Positions 20,770 to 29,929 of a stretch of 64,000 bases of DNA are shown one piece after another. Within the stretch, counting starts at the first letter, position 1. Every line of letters starts with the position of its first letter. The translations under genes and the position numbers were made by a program. Below the pieces are notes generated by a model. That model saw only the letters and a program-made list of their open reading frames with translations, had not been told where the DNA came from and made no database searches. The stretch comes from an uncultured Stenotrophomonas sp. (lineage in GTDB: Bacteria > Pseudomonadota > Gammaproteobacteria > Xanthomonadales > Xanthomonadaceae): assembly GCA_900078405.1 (NCBI GenBank), contig FLTS01000001.1:496001-560000 (forward strand). The letters run 5' to 3'.

Positions 20770-22431
20770 ATGTTCCAGAGTTTCCGCCAGGTCATGGCCT
20801 GGTTGCATACGTGGTTCGGCCTGGTGCTGGGCTTCGTGCTGATGGCCGCGTTCTTCTTCGGCGCACTGTCGGTGTTCGACCGCGAGATCGACCGCTGGTC
20901 GATCCCGGCCAGCCGCTTCGAGCCGCAGCCGATGCCGTCGTTCGACCAGGTGCTGCGACCGGCGTTCGAGCGCATGCAGCCGTTGCCGGCGGTGGTGGAC
21001 GCGATGCGTCCGCGGGTGGACGGGCCGATGCCCGAGCATTTCGACACCGTGGCCTACTGGAGCGCCTACACCACCCACCGCGACCCGGTGCTGGCGCTGT
21101 ATGCCGGCTACCAGATACCGGGGGCGAAGGACCCGGAAGACGTGGTCTGGGGCGAAGCCACCATCGATCCGCGTGACGGCCGGGTGCTGCCCAACGACCA
21201 GCTCAAGATCGGCAGCGGCTTTTTCTACCCGCTGCACTACAGCCTGACCTTGGACTGGAAGAATCTCGGCTTCTGGGTTGTCGGCTTCTCGGCGCTGATG
21301 ATGCTGGTCGCGCTGGTCAGCGGCGTGGTCATGCACCGCAAGCTGTTCCGCGAGCTGTTCACCTTCCGCCCCGGCAAGGCACGGCTGCGCAGCGTGCTGG
21401 ACCTGCACAACCTCACCGGCGTGGTGGCGTTGCCGTTCCACTTCTTCTTCGCCTTCACCGGGCTGGTGATCTTCGCCAGCACCTATTACTTCCCGATCGG
21501 CCACACCCAGCTGCACGAGCTGCACGAAAAGCACGAGGCGCAGGAGCTGGGCCTGCCGCATGGCCGTGCCGGGGTGCCGGCCGGACTGGCCAACGTCGAT
21601 GCAATGGTGGCCGAGGCGCAGCAGCGCTGGGAGGCGCGCGGCATGGCCGGCGACGTCGGCTTCCTGGTGCTGCAGCACGTCGGCGACGCCAATGGCTACG
21701 TCAGCATCTACCGCGCCGGCACCGACCGCATCGCGCTGGTCGGGCAGGGCATCCACTTCAAGGCGTCCACCGGCCAGCTGCTGCGCGAGGACCCGCCGGC
21801 CAGCGCGGTCGGCCGCATCAACGAGTTCCTCACAGGCCTGCACCTGCAGCATTTCCGCCACTGGCTGCTGCGCTGGCTGTACGTGTTCGGTGGGCTGGCT
21901 GGCTGCGTCTGCATCGCCACCGGCTTCGTGTTCTTCGTCGAGAAGCGCAAGCGCCAGCACGCCAGGCAAGGCAGCCAGGGCGTGCGCGTGGTCGATGCGC
22001 TGGCCGTGGCCACGGTGACCGGCATGGTCGTGGCCACGCTGGGCCTGCTGGTCGCCAACCGGCTGCTGCCCGAGACCTTGCCGATGCGCGGGGATTGGGA
22101 GCGCTACGCGTTCTGGGGGTGCTGGCTGTTGGCGCTGCTGCATGCGGCATGGCGCAGCGCGCCGGTCGCGCGTGGCCTGCCCAACCCGGCCTGGCGCGAG
22201 CAGGCATGGGCGATTGCCGTGCTGGCACCGGTGGCGGTGCTGCTGAACTGGATCACCACCGGCGACCACCTGCTGCGCACGCTGGCCGCTGGCTACTGGC
22301 CGGTGGCGGGGCTGGACCTGGCGCTGCTGGCCGTGGCCGTGGTCGCCGCCGCCAGCGCGCGCCGGCTGGGCCGCCGTGCCGAGGCACGCGCCCATGACCT
22401 CGCACGCGAGCAGGAAGCCGCCCATGCATGA
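20770..22431 (+). CDS. PepSY-associated transmembrane (iron-uptake) protein
   Basis: A 553-residue inner-membrane protein of the PepSY_TM family, several of which are siderophore-iron reductases acting on the periplasmic side. The first helix is AWLHTWFGLVLGFVLMAAFF, with conserved His residues in HTWFG, HYSLTLDW, VVMHRKLF and DLHNLTGVVALPFHFFF that resemble heme ligands. A large periplasmic domain with PepSY-like character lies between helices 3 and 4, and four helices close the protein. I chose ATG 20770 because GGGAGA lies 8 bases upstream; a TTG at 20740 and ATG at 20749 are alternatives. It overlaps the next gene by 8 bases. Confidence 0.9.
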   Translation: MFQSFRQVMAWLHTWFGLVLGFVLMAAFFFGALSVFDREIDRWSIPASRFEPQPMPSFDQVLRPAFERMQPLPAVVDAMRPRVDGPMPEHFDTVAYWSAYTTHRDPVLALYAGYQIPGAKDPEDVVWGEATIDPRDGRVLPNDQLKIGSGFFYPLHYSLTLDWKNLGFWVVGFSALMMLVALVSGVVMHRKLFRELFTFRPGKARLRSVLDLHNLTGVVALPFHFFFAFTGLVIFASTYYFPIGHTQLHELHEKHEAQELGLPHGRAGVPAGLANVDAMVAEAQQRWEARGMAGDVGFLVLQHVGDANGYVSIYRAGTDRIALVGQGIHFKASTGQLLREDPPASAVGRINEFLTGLHLQHFRHWLLRWLYVFGGLAGCVCIATGFVFFVEKRKRQHARQGSQGVRVVDALAVATVTGMVVATLGLLVANRLLPETLPMRGDWERYAFWGCWLLALLHAAWRSAPVARGLPNPAWREQAWAIAVLAPVAVLLNWITTGDHLLRTLAAGYWPVAGLDLALLAVAVVAAASARRLGRRAEARAHDLAREQEAAHA

Positions 22432-22753
22432 CCCGGCATACGCGGGCTGGCTGCTGGCCGCCGCGCTGGTCGCCTGCCTTGCCGGCATGGGCTGGCTGGC
22501 GCTGGGCATGGACGTGCACGCGCGGCAGGCGTGGGGCCGCGGCCTGTCGCCGGCCGAAACCCGCAGCCTGCGTGGCCTCGGCTGGCTGGCGCTGGCAGCA
22601 GGCTTGGGCCTGTGCCTGCGGGTCGACCACCCGAGCATGGCGGCGCTGGTCTGGGTGATGGCGCTGGCAGGTTCGGCACTGGCGGTGGCCTTCGTGCTGG
22701 CTTGGCAAGCACGCTGGCTGGGCGTACTGGCGCCGTGGGTGCGGCGCCAATGA
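22424..22753 (+). CDS. DUF3325-family membrane protein
   Basis: A 109-residue protein with three transmembrane helices and the family pattern AGWLLAAALVACLAGMGWLALGMDVHARQAWG. Members occur at the end of TonB receptor-DUF3649-PepSY operons, as here. The ATG overlaps the end of the PepSY gene by 8 bases, indicating translational coupling. It probably forms part of the same membrane complex. No catalytic motif is visible. A GTAG repeat follows the stop. Confidence 0.82.
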   Translation: MHDPAYAGWLLAAALVACLAGMGWLALGMDVHARQAWGRGLSPAETRSLRGLGWLALAAGLGLCLRVDHPSMAALVWVMALAGSALAVAFVLAWQARWLGVLAPWVRRQ

Positions 22754-22769
22754 CGGCGACAATGCTCTC

Positions 22770-22837
22770 GTAGGAGCGACGTCAGTCGCGATCGGGCTTT
22801 ACTGGGAATGCCCCATCGCGACTGACGTCGCTCCTAC
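22770..22837. repeat. GTAG-type (SMAG-like) inverted repeat pair, GCGACG class
   Basis: GTAGGAGCGACGTCAGTCGC, a linker, then GCGACTGACGTCGCTCCTAC. It lies between the convergent DUF3325 gene and the XRE gene. Confidence 0.88.
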
Positions 22838-22854
22838 GAGTTCCCGCATGCGGA

Positions 22855-23268
22855 TCAGCGCTTGCAATTGACCGGATCGGCCTTGCAAGCCTGGTTGATC
22901 CGGTTGTCGCGCTGGGCCGCATCCTTGCCCAGGGTATAGCCGGCCACCATCTGGAACATGACCACGGCCAGCACGATGCTCACGATCCACAGGGTGATCC
23001 GCGTGCGTTCGGCCGCGCTCATCCCGTTGGCGACCGGTGCCGGCAGCGGCGACATCCCGCCGGCTTCCAGCAGTTGCGCGGGTTCGACCCCGAACGCCGA
23101 TGCCACCGCCATCCGCGATTCGTGCGAAGCCCGGCCGTCGCTTTCCAGCCGCTGCACGGTGCGAGGGCTCACGCCGGCCACGGCAGCCAGATGCTCCTGC
23201 GACCAGCCGCGCGCCTCGCGCAATGCCCTGATCCGGTGGGTGTCTGTCTTCATCGGTTCGTTGTTCAT
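22855..23268 (-). CDS. Membrane-anchored XRE-family HTH regulator
   Basis: A 137-residue protein joining an N-terminal lambda-repressor-like helix-turn-helix (residues about 12-62, GWSQEHLAAVAGVSPRTVQR) to one transmembrane helix at 91-113 (ITLWIVSIVLAVVMFQMVAGY). A 24-residue Cys-containing tail (NQACKADPVNC) is probably periplasmic, where the two Cys could sense redox state or form a disulfide. One-component membrane regulators of this shape are known, but I do not recognise a named relative. ATG 23268 has GGAG 8 bases upstream; ATG 23253 is an alternative. No obvious target in the neighbourhood. Confidence 0.75.
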   Translation of the reverse strand: MNNEPMKTDTHRIRALREARGWSQEHLAAVAGVSPRTVQRLESDGRASHESRMAVASAFGVEPAQLLEAGGMSPLPAPVANGMSAAERTRITLWIVSIVLAVVMFQMVAGYTLGKDAAQRDNRINQACKADPVNCKR

Positions 23269-23460
23269 TGACGTGGCTCCAGAGGATGTTAATGGAGCCC
23301 GGAAATTGCCGCGACCGCCGCCGCCGCGCCACGACAGCGGTCCGCCAGTTTCGCGCCATGCCTTGCCGTGCAAGGGTCTGCACGGCAAGGCCGGGTTCCA
23401 CGGCCATCCGGCTGGCGTATGCTGCGGCCGGGCTTTTCATCCAACGCACGGGGGAACCGC

Positions 23461-23832
23461 ATGAACACGTCCGAGGATCGCCGTCTTTTCTGGCGCGTGC
23501 CTTTCCACTCCGCCGCGAGCGTGGTCGCCGCCGATGGCGTTACCCATGCGGGGCGCCTGCACGATCTCTCGCTGAAGGGCGCCCTGTTCGAAACCACCGA
23601 TGCCTGGCCCGGCGCGCCCGGCGGACGATGCAGGCTGCGGGTCGACCTGTCGGAAGACATGCCCATCCACATGCAGGCCACGGTGATGCACGTGGAAGGG
23701 CGCACCATCGGCCTGCGCTGCGATGAAATCGACATCGACAGCATCACCGCGCTGCGCCGGGTGATCGAACTCAACGCCGCCGATCCGGCATTGCTGGAAC
23801 GCGAGCTCGGCGTGCTGGTGCAGGGCGGCTGA
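23461..23832 (+). CDS. PilZ-domain c-di-GMP-binding protein
   Basis: A 123-residue single-domain protein. The two c-di-GMP ligand motifs are present: RxxxR at residues 8-12 (RLFWR) and DxSxxG at 35-40 (DLSLKG), followed by the beta-barrel strands ending in GLRCDEID. It should bind cyclic di-GMP and pass the signal to a partner. The window also encodes two large GGDEF-EAL proteins, so it may be a local or global effector. ATG 23461 is the first codon before the conserved region; the upstream in-frame region contains low-complexity GC-rich sequence. Downstream lies a palindrome, not a partner gene. Confidence 0.9.
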   Translation: MNTSEDRRLFWRVPFHSAASVVAADGVTHAGRLHDLSLKGALFETTDAWPGAPGGRCRLRVDLSEDMPIHMQATVMHVEGRTIGLRCDEIDIDSITALRRVIELNAADPALLERELGVLVQGG

Positions 23833-23841
23833 CGCTTCGGT

Positions 23842-23911
23842 GGTGCCGGCCGCTGGCCGGCATCCGCATGAATGCCGGAGTGTGCGGGGTTGCCGGCCAG
23901 CGGCCGGCACC
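23842..23911. repeat. Palindromic repeat GGTGCCGGCC...GGCCGGCACC
   Basis: GGTGCCGGCCGCTGGCCGGC at the left and GCCGGCCAGCGGCCGGCACC at the right are perfect complements around a 30-base spacer. It lies between the PilZ and M13 genes and differs from the other repeat families. Confidence 0.75.
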
Positions 23912-24023
23912 GCCTTTGGGGAACAGCCATGACCTTTGGCCCATCGGCGGGCGACGGCCATCGCCTAGTCTCGGGAATTCGCCGCGCAACCAGTGCGGCA
24001 TTCCTGCAAGGCCGGAGACCCGC

Positions 24024-26114
24024 ATGACCCTTTCCAAACTCGCCCCACTGTCCCTGACCGTCGCCATCGCCGCCTCGCTGGCGGCCTGCGGCAAGACCGA
24101 GGCGCCGGTGGCGACCGACGCCGCCAAGCCGGCGTTCGACATGGCGCAGATCAAGACGCCGTCGGTGGCGTTCAACGTCGCCGACCTGGACCCGGCGGCT
24201 TCGGCCTGCGCCGACCTCAATGGCTTCGTCAACGGCACGTGGCTCAAGGCCAACCCGGTGCCGGGCGACCAGACCACCTGGGGCAGTTTCGAGATCCTGC
24301 GCGAGCGCTCGCTGGAAGTGCAGCATGCGCTGGTCGAGCAGGCCGCCGCGGCCGGCGCCAAGGCCGGTACCGTGGAAGCGCAGATCGGCGACATCTGGAA
24401 GACCGGCTCGGATGAAGCCGCCATCGAGGCCGCCGGTATCGCCCCGCTGCAGCCGGAGCTGGACCGGATCGCCGCGCTGGGCGACACCGCCGCCATTGCC
24501 GGTTACCTGCGCGATAGCTACGCACAGGGCCAGGGCTTCCTGTTCTCGCTGTACGCCAGCCCCGATTTCAAGGATTCGGGCAACGTCATCGCCTATGTCG
24601 GCCAAGGCGGGCTGGGCCTGCCGGAGAAGGGGTATTACTTCGACGAATCGCAGGCGAAGATCCGCGAGGCCTACGTGGCCTACATCGAGCAGTTGCTGGC
24701 CCTGTCCGGCGTCGATGCCGCGCAGGCGAAGGAGCAGGCCGGGGCGGTGATGGAGTTCGAGACGCGCCTGGCCAAGGCCTCGCTGTCGCGCATCGAACTG
24801 CGCGACCCGTCCAAGCGCTACAACCCGGTCAGCGCGCTCGACGCCGACAAGCAGACCCCGAACTTCAGCTGGACCGCGCTGTTCGACACGCTGAAAGTGC
24901 CGGCCAAGGACAAGTTCTCGCTGGCGCAGCCGGGTTTCTTCGGCGAGCTGGACAAGATGCTGGCTGATGTGCCGGCCGCCACCTGGCAGGCCTACCTGCG
25001 CTTCCACACGGTCGACAACGCCGCGCCGTATCTGAGCAAGGGCTTCGAGCAGGCCAGCTTCGACTTCTACAGCAAGACCCTGCGCGGCCAGCAGGAGATG
25101 CAGCCGCGCTGGAAGCGGGTGCTGGAGTCGGTGAATGGCGCGATGGGCGAGGCGCTGGGCCAGTTGTACGTGGACGCGGTGTTCCCGGCCGAATCCAAGG
25201 TCGAGATGCAGCACCTGGTGGAGAACCTCTCGGCGGCGCTGAAGACGCGGCTGGAGGGCCTGCCGTGGATGGGCGAGGAGACCAGGAAGAAGGCGCTGGA
25301 GAAGTGGGCCAGCTTCACCCCGAAGATCGGCTACCCGGACAAGTGGCGCGACTGGAGCGGCCTGGCCACCAGCGGCGACAGCTACCTGGGCAACATGCGT
25401 GCCGCGCGTGCGTTCAACTACCGCTACATGCTCGACAAGATCGGCAAGCCGGTGGACAGGACCGAGTGGGGTATGACCCCGCAGACGGTCAATGCCTACT
25501 ACAACGCGACCAAGAACGAGATCGTGTTCCCGGCGGCGATCCTGCAACCGCCGTTCTTCGACGCCAAGGCCGACCCGGCGCTGAACTACGGCGGCATCGG
25601 CGCGGTGATCGGCCACGAGATGATGCACGGCTACGACGACTCGGGCAGCCAGTTCGCCGCCAACGGCAACTTCGACAACTGGTGGACGGACGACGACCGC
25701 AGCGCCTTCACCAGCCGCACCGACCAGCTGGTCGCGCAGTTCGACGGCTATGAAGCACTGCCGGGCGTGAACGTGAAGGGCAAGCTCACCCTGGGCGAGA
25801 ACATCGGCGACCTCGGCGGCCTGACCGTGGCCTACGACGCACTGCAGATGGCGCTCAAGGAAGACCCGTCGAAGAACGTGGCGGTGGATGGCTACAGCCA
25901 GGACCAGCGCTTCTTCATGAACTGGGCCACGGTGTGGCGCCGCAACTTCACCGAGGGCGAGCTGCGCGTGCGCCTGAACACCGACCCGCACGCCCCGGCC
26001 AACTTCCGCGCCAACGGCGCGCCGTCGAACATGCCCGCGTTCGCCGCCGCGTTCGAGTGCAAGGCCGGCGACGCGATGGTGCGCGGCGACGACAAGCGTG
26101 TGGTGATCTGGTAA
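24024..26114 (+). CDS. M13-family (neprilysin/PepO-like) zinc metallopeptidase lipoprotein
   Basis: A 696-residue exported endopeptidase. The N terminus is a lipoprotein signal with lipobox LAAC, lipidated Cys22. The N-terminal M13 domain spans about residues 55-440. The catalytic domain holds the conserved NAYYNATKNEIVFPAAIL, the zinc motif HEMMH at 531-535 and the third ligand Glu592 in GENIGDLGG. The C terminus ends with a Cys-containing tail and VVIW, as expected for the family. It should be anchored in the outer membrane and degrade oligopeptides in the periplasm. ATG 24024 fits the lipoprotein signal. A terminator follows. Confidence 0.95.
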   Translation: MTLSKLAPLSLTVAIAASLAACGKTEAPVATDAAKPAFDMAQIKTPSVAFNVADLDPAASACADLNGFVNGTWLKANPVPGDQTTWGSFEILRERSLEVQHALVEQAAAAGAKAGTVEAQIGDIWKTGSDEAAIEAAGIAPLQPELDRIAALGDTAAIAGYLRDSYAQGQGFLFSLYASPDFKDSGNVIAYVGQGGLGLPEKGYYFDESQAKIREAYVAYIEQLLALSGVDAAQAKEQAGAVMEFETRLAKASLSRIELRDPSKRYNPVSALDADKQTPNFSWTALFDTLKVPAKDKFSLAQPGFFGELDKMLADVPAATWQAYLRFHTVDNAAPYLSKGFEQASFDFYSKTLRGQQEMQPRWKRVLESVNGAMGEALGQLYVDAVFPAESKVEMQHLVENLSAALKTRLEGLPWMGEETRKKALEKWASFTPKIGYPDKWRDWSGLATSGDSYLGNMRAARAFNYRYMLDKIGKPVDRTEWGMTPQTVNAYYNATKNEIVFPAAILQPPFFDAKADPALNYGGIGAVIGHEMMHGYDDSGSQFAANGNFDNWWTDDDRSAFTSRTDQLVAQFDGYEALPGVNVKGKLTLGENIGDLGGLTVAYDALQMALKEDPSKNVAVDGYSQDQRFFMNWATVWRRNFTEGELRVRLNTDPHAPANFRANGAPSNMPAFAAAFECKAGDAMVRGDDKRVVIW

Positions 26115-26139
26115 CCGCCAGCGCGTGAGCGGCACACAG

Positions 26140-26164
26140 AAAGGCCCGGCAATGCCGGGCCTTT
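26140..26164 (+). terminator. Intrinsic terminator after the M13 peptidase gene
   Basis: Stem AAAGGCCCGGC / GCCGGGCCTTT with an AAT loop, 25 bases after the stop. Confidence 0.9.
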
Positions 26165-26238
26165 CGCGTTTTGGGCTGCGGTACCGGTCGGTGATTCCGC
26201 AGACGTGTTGCATGGGTACGCGAAGCTTCGATTTCCGA

Positions 26239-26430
26239 GCCCCTCTCCCTTCGGGGCGAGAAGGCACGGTTTGCGCGCCACTGGCGCGCGTGCCTTGGAA
26301 CGCCCATGCCGCTGGCGTGCGCCGGGGCGCAGAGCGGGGGGAGGGGCGAACGGAGTCATGGTTCGACTATCACTGACTCCGTTCGCCCCTCATCCGCCCT
26401 TCGGGCACCTTCTCCCGAGGGGAGAAGGGA
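26239..26430. repeat. Structured dispersed element, copy A (about 190 bp)
   Basis: It opens with CCCCTCTCCCTTCGGGG and closes with a complementary AGGGGAGAAGGGA. An inner stem GAACGGAGTCA / TGACTCCGTTC is followed by ATCCGCCCTTCGGGCACC. A homologous element of about 205 bp is at 61171-61377, and the first arm alone recurs at 32301-32350. Ribosome-independent, no ORF. Confidence 0.75.
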
Positions 26431-26432
26431 AA

Positions 26433-29400
26433 TCAATTGCCACCGGGCCGTAGCGTCAACAGCAGCGCTCGCGCGGCGTTGAAGCGGTCCTCGGGCAGCG
26501 GCAGCGGGTGCTTGATGCGCAGCTTGTCCGGGCCGTCCATCTGGTACAGCTTGGGCTGCTTCTGGATCAGCTGGATCACCGCCATCGGGTCGATGTCCGG
26601 CTTGCTCTCGAACACGATGCGGCCGCCGTTCTCGCCCAACTCCAGCTTGCGGATGCCCAGCGCGTTGGCCTGCAGCTTCAGTTCGGCGATGGCGAACAGG
26701 TGCTTGACCGCATCCGGCAGCAGGCCGAAGCGGTCGATCATCTCCACCTGCAGCTCGCGCAGGGCCTCGCCGTCGCGCGCGCTGGAAATGCGCTTGTACA
26801 GCGTCAGCCGCGTGTGCACGTCAGGCAGGTAATCCTCGGGGATCAGCGACGGCACGTGCAGCTGGATTTCGGCGCCGCGCGCTTCCTCGCCGGCGTCCAG
26901 GTCCGGCAGCTTGCCGGCCTTGATCGAGCGCACCGCACGCTCCAGCAGCTCGGTATAGAGGCTGAAGCCGACCTCGGCCATCTGCCCGCTCTGGTCCTCG
27001 CCGAGCAGTTCGCCCGCACCGCGGATTTCCAGGTCGTGCGTGGCCAGGGTGAAGCCCGCACCGAGTTCGTCCATCGAGGCGATGGCGTCCAGCCGCTTCT
27101 GCGCGTCGGGGGTGATCGCGCGCTTGTCCGGCACCAGCAGGTAGGCATAGGCACGGTGGTGCGAGCGACCAACGCGGCCGCGCAGCTGGTGCAGCTGCGC
27201 AAGGCCGAAGCGGTCGGCGCGGTTGATGACGATGGTGTTGGCGTTGGGGATGTCGATGCCCGATTCGATGATGGTGCTGGCTAGCAGCACGTTGAAGCGC
27301 TGCTTCTGGAAATCCAGCATCACCTTTTCCAGTTCGCGCTCGGGCATCTGCCCGTGGGCCATGCCGATGCGCGCCTCGGGCACCAGTTCGGACAGCTCGC
27401 GCTGCATCCGGCCCATGCTTTCCACGTCGTTGTGCAGGAAATACAGCTGGCCACCGCGCGACAGCTCGCGCTGGAATGCCTCGCGCAGCTGCGCATTGTC
27501 CCATTGGGTGACGAAGGTCTGCACCGCCAGCCGGTTTGGCGGCGGCGTGGCAATTATCGACAGGTCGCGCAGCCCGGCCATCGCCATGTTCAACGTGCGC
27601 GGAATCGGCGTAGCGGTCAGCGTCAGCAGGTGCACGTTGGCGCGCATTGCCTTCAGCGCTTCCTTCTGGCGCACACCGAAGCGCTGTTCTTCATCGACGA
27701 TGACCAGCCCGAGGTCCTTGAACTTCACGTCCGGCTGCAGCAGCCGGTGGGTGCCGACGATCACGTCGATGGTGCCCTCGGCGACCTTGTCCAGTTCGGC
27801 CTTGATCTCCTTGGCGGACTTGAAGCGCGACAGCACTTCGACCTTGAGCGGGTAATCGGCGAAGCGGTCGCGGAAGTTGCGGTAGTGCTGTTCGGCCAGC
27901 AGCGTGGTCGGCACCAGCACCGCCACCTGCTTGCCGCCGCTGGCGGCGGCGAAGGCGGCGCGCACGGCCACCTCGGTCTTGCCGAAGCCGACGTCGCCGC
28001 AGACCACGCGATCCATCGGCTGCGACGATTGCAGGTCGCGCAGCGTGGCTTCGATCGCGGCCAGCTGGTCGGGCGTTTCCTCGAACGGGAAGCCGGCCGC
28101 GAACGGCTCGTACATGGCGCGGTCGATGTCCAGCGCCAGCCCGGCGCGGGCCTGCCGCCGGGCCTGGATTTCCAGCAGTTCGGCGGCGACGTCGCGCACC
28201 TTCTCGGCGGCCTTGCGCTTGGCCTTGGCCCATTGCTCGCCGCCCAGCGAGTGCAGCGGCGCGGTTTCCGGCGAGGCGCCGGAGTAGCGGCTGATCAGGT
28301 GCAACTGCGCGACCGGCACGTACAGGCGGTCGCCCTTGGCGTATTCGATTTCGAGGAACTCGCCGGGCATGCCGCCCACGTCCATCGCGATTAGGCCGCG
28401 GTAGCGGCCGACGCCGTGGTCCTCGTGGACGATGGGCGAACCTTCGTTCAGCTCGCCGAGGTCGCGGATGATGGCTTCCGGTTCGCGTCCCGCGCGGCGC
28501 GCCCTGCGCGGCTGTCCGGCGCGCTCGGGGAACAGCTGGCGCTCGGTGAGCACCGCCAGCGGTGGCTCGGCCAGCGCGAAGCCATCGTCGAGCGGAGCAA
28601 CGGTGATGGCGAATTTCGGCGCATCGTCGGCAAGGAAGGCGGGCAGGCTGGCTACCACCGGCGGGCGCAGTTCGGCGGCCTGCAACACTTCCAGCAAGGC
28701 CTCGCGGCGGCCCGGCGAATCGGCGGCGACCAGCACCCGGCCGGGGTAGTGATCGAGGAAGGATTTCAGCGCCTGCCCGGCCGGCGCGTCCTTGGCTGCG
28801 ACCGGCAACGGCGGCAGCGGCTGGTCGCCCAGTGCCTGCGCCTCGGCGATGCGCGGGTGGTCGGCCGGCCACACTTCCACGCGCGGCTGCCTGTTGAACT
28901 GCTCGCGCAGGCTGTCCGGCGACTGGTAGATCTCCTCCGGCGGCAGCAGCGGCCGCTCGATGTCGTGGCGGCGCTGCTCGTAGCGGCCGCGGGTCTGCTC
29001 CCAGAATGCATCGGCCGCTTCACCGACGCCGGGGGCGACCACTGTCAGGAAGCCTTCGGGCAGGTAGTCGAACAATGTTGCCGTCTTGTTGAAGAACAGC
29101 GGCAGGAAATATTCGATGCCCGAAGGCAGTACGCCGGCCTTCAGGTCCTGGTAGAGCGGGCTGCGCCGGGTATCGACGTCGAAGCGTTCGCGCAGCGTGG
29201 CCAGCACCTTCGACAGACTGGCCTCGTCCATCGGCACTTCGCGGCCGGGCAGCATCTTCACCGCCTCGACCCTGTCCAGCGAGCGCTGCGTTTCGGGGTC
29301 GAACGCGCGGATCGAGTCGATGTCCTCGTCCAGCAGCTCGATGCGCAGCGGTGCGTCCGCGCCCATCGGGTAGACGTCGAGCAGGCCGCCGCGCACGGCA

Positions 29401-29912
29401 AAGTCGCCCGGGTCCATCACCTGCGGCACGTTGCGGTAGCCGGCGCTCTCCAGCCGGCGCTTTTCCGCGTCCATGTCCAGCCGCTGGCCGACCTTCAGGT
29501 CGAAGCTGCCACCGACGATGTAGCTCAGCGGCGCCAGCCGTTGCAGCAACGTCTGCACCGGCACCACCACGATGCCGCGTGCCAGCGCGGGCAGGCGGTG
29601 CAGCGCGCTCAGGCGCTGGCTGATGATGTCCGGGTGCGGGCTGAACTGGTCGTAGGGCAGGGTTTCCCAGTCGGGGAACGGCACCACCGGTAGCGCGGCG
29701 GCATCAAGGCCGAGCAGGGTCTGCAAGTCGGCGACGGCCTGGTGCGCGCCGTGATTGTCGCGCGTGACCAGCAACAAAGGCTTGCCATGCGCCTGCGCGG
29801 CGCGGGCCACGTGCCACGCCAGTGCGCTGGTCGAAGCGGGGACGCGCCACCAGGCGCGGAGCTGGCCCGCACGGGGCAGCGGCGGAACGGGGTAGGGGAC
29901 GTGATGCGGCAT
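26433..29912 (-). CDS. mfd: Transcription-repair coupling factor
   Basis: Releases stalled RNA polymerase and recruits UvrA. The 1159-residue protein (E. coli 1148) has the full layout: UvrB-homology region at the N terminus, the RNA-polymerase-interacting domain with EDHGVGRYRGL, then the SF2 translocase with Walker A GDVGFGKTEVA, DEEQ box in VDEEQRFGV, TATPIPRT, the TRG region with ESGIDIPNANT, QLRGRVGRS, and the C-terminal UvrA-masking domain. ATG 29912 starts a short Pro-rich lead before the first conserved segment. Its promoter side holds a long inverted repeat (29930-30020), and its 3' end abuts another repeat. Confidence 0.98.
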   Translation of the reverse strand: MPHHVPYPVPPLPRAGQLRAWWRVPASTSALAWHVARAAQAHGKPLLLVTRDNHGAHQAVADLQTLLGLDAAALPVVPFPDWETLPYDQFSPHPDIISQRLSALHRLPALARGIVVVPVQTLLQRLAPLSYIVGGSFDLKVGQRLDMDAEKRRLESAGYRNVPQVMDPGDFAVRGGLLDVYPMGADAPLRIELLDEDIDSIRAFDPETQRSLDRVEAVKMLPGREVPMDEASLSKVLATLRERFDVDTRRSPLYQDLKAGVLPSGIEYFLPLFFNKTATLFDYLPEGFLTVVAPGVGEAADAFWEQTRGRYEQRRHDIERPLLPPEEIYQSPDSLREQFNRQPRVEVWPADHPRIAEAQALGDQPLPPLPVAAKDAPAGQALKSFLDHYPGRVLVAADSPGRREALLEVLQAAELRPPVVASLPAFLADDAPKFAITVAPLDDGFALAEPPLAVLTERQLFPERAGQPRRARRAGREPEAIIRDLGELNEGSPIVHEDHGVGRYRGLIAMDVGGMPGEFLEIEYAKGDRLYVPVAQLHLISRYSGASPETAPLHSLGGEQWAKAKRKAAEKVRDVAAELLEIQARRQARAGLALDIDRAMYEPFAAGFPFEETPDQLAAIEATLRDLQSSQPMDRVVCGDVGFGKTEVAVRAAFAAASGGKQVAVLVPTTLLAEQHYRNFRDRFADYPLKVEVLSRFKSAKEIKAELDKVAEGTIDVIVGTHRLLQPDVKFKDLGLVIVDEEQRFGVRQKEALKAMRANVHLLTLTATPIPRTLNMAMAGLRDLSIIATPPPNRLAVQTFVTQWDNAQLREAFQRELSRGGQLYFLHNDVESMGRMQRELSELVPEARIGMAHGQMPERELEKVMLDFQKQRFNVLLASTIIESGIDIPNANTIVINRADRFGLAQLHQLRGRVGRSHHRAYAYLLVPDKRAITPDAQKRLDAIASMDELGAGFTLATHDLEIRGAGELLGEDQSGQMAEVGFSLYTELLERAVRSIKAGKLPDLDAGEEARGAEIQLHVPSLIPEDYLPDVHTRLTLYKRISSARDGEALRELQVEMIDRFGLLPDAVKHLFAIAELKLQANALGIRKLELGENGGRIVFESKPDIDPMAVIQLIQKQPKLYQMDGPDKLRIKHPLPLPEDRFNAARALLLTLRPGGN

Positions 29913-29929
29913 GAGGCCGCTGATTTTAT

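Larger units (their letters stand above)
26115..26432. other. 318-bp intergenic region between the M13 gene and mfd
   Basis: No coding region is supported here. It contains the M13 terminator (26140-26164), about 75 bases of unremarkable sequence, and then a structured repeat element filling 26239-26430 up to the mfd stop codon. Confidence 0.8.

Noticed and set aside
23289..26267. Open frame of 992 codons on the minus strand
   Set aside because: Antisense to the M13 peptidase with intact HEMMH motif and lipobox; composition is typical of shadow frames.
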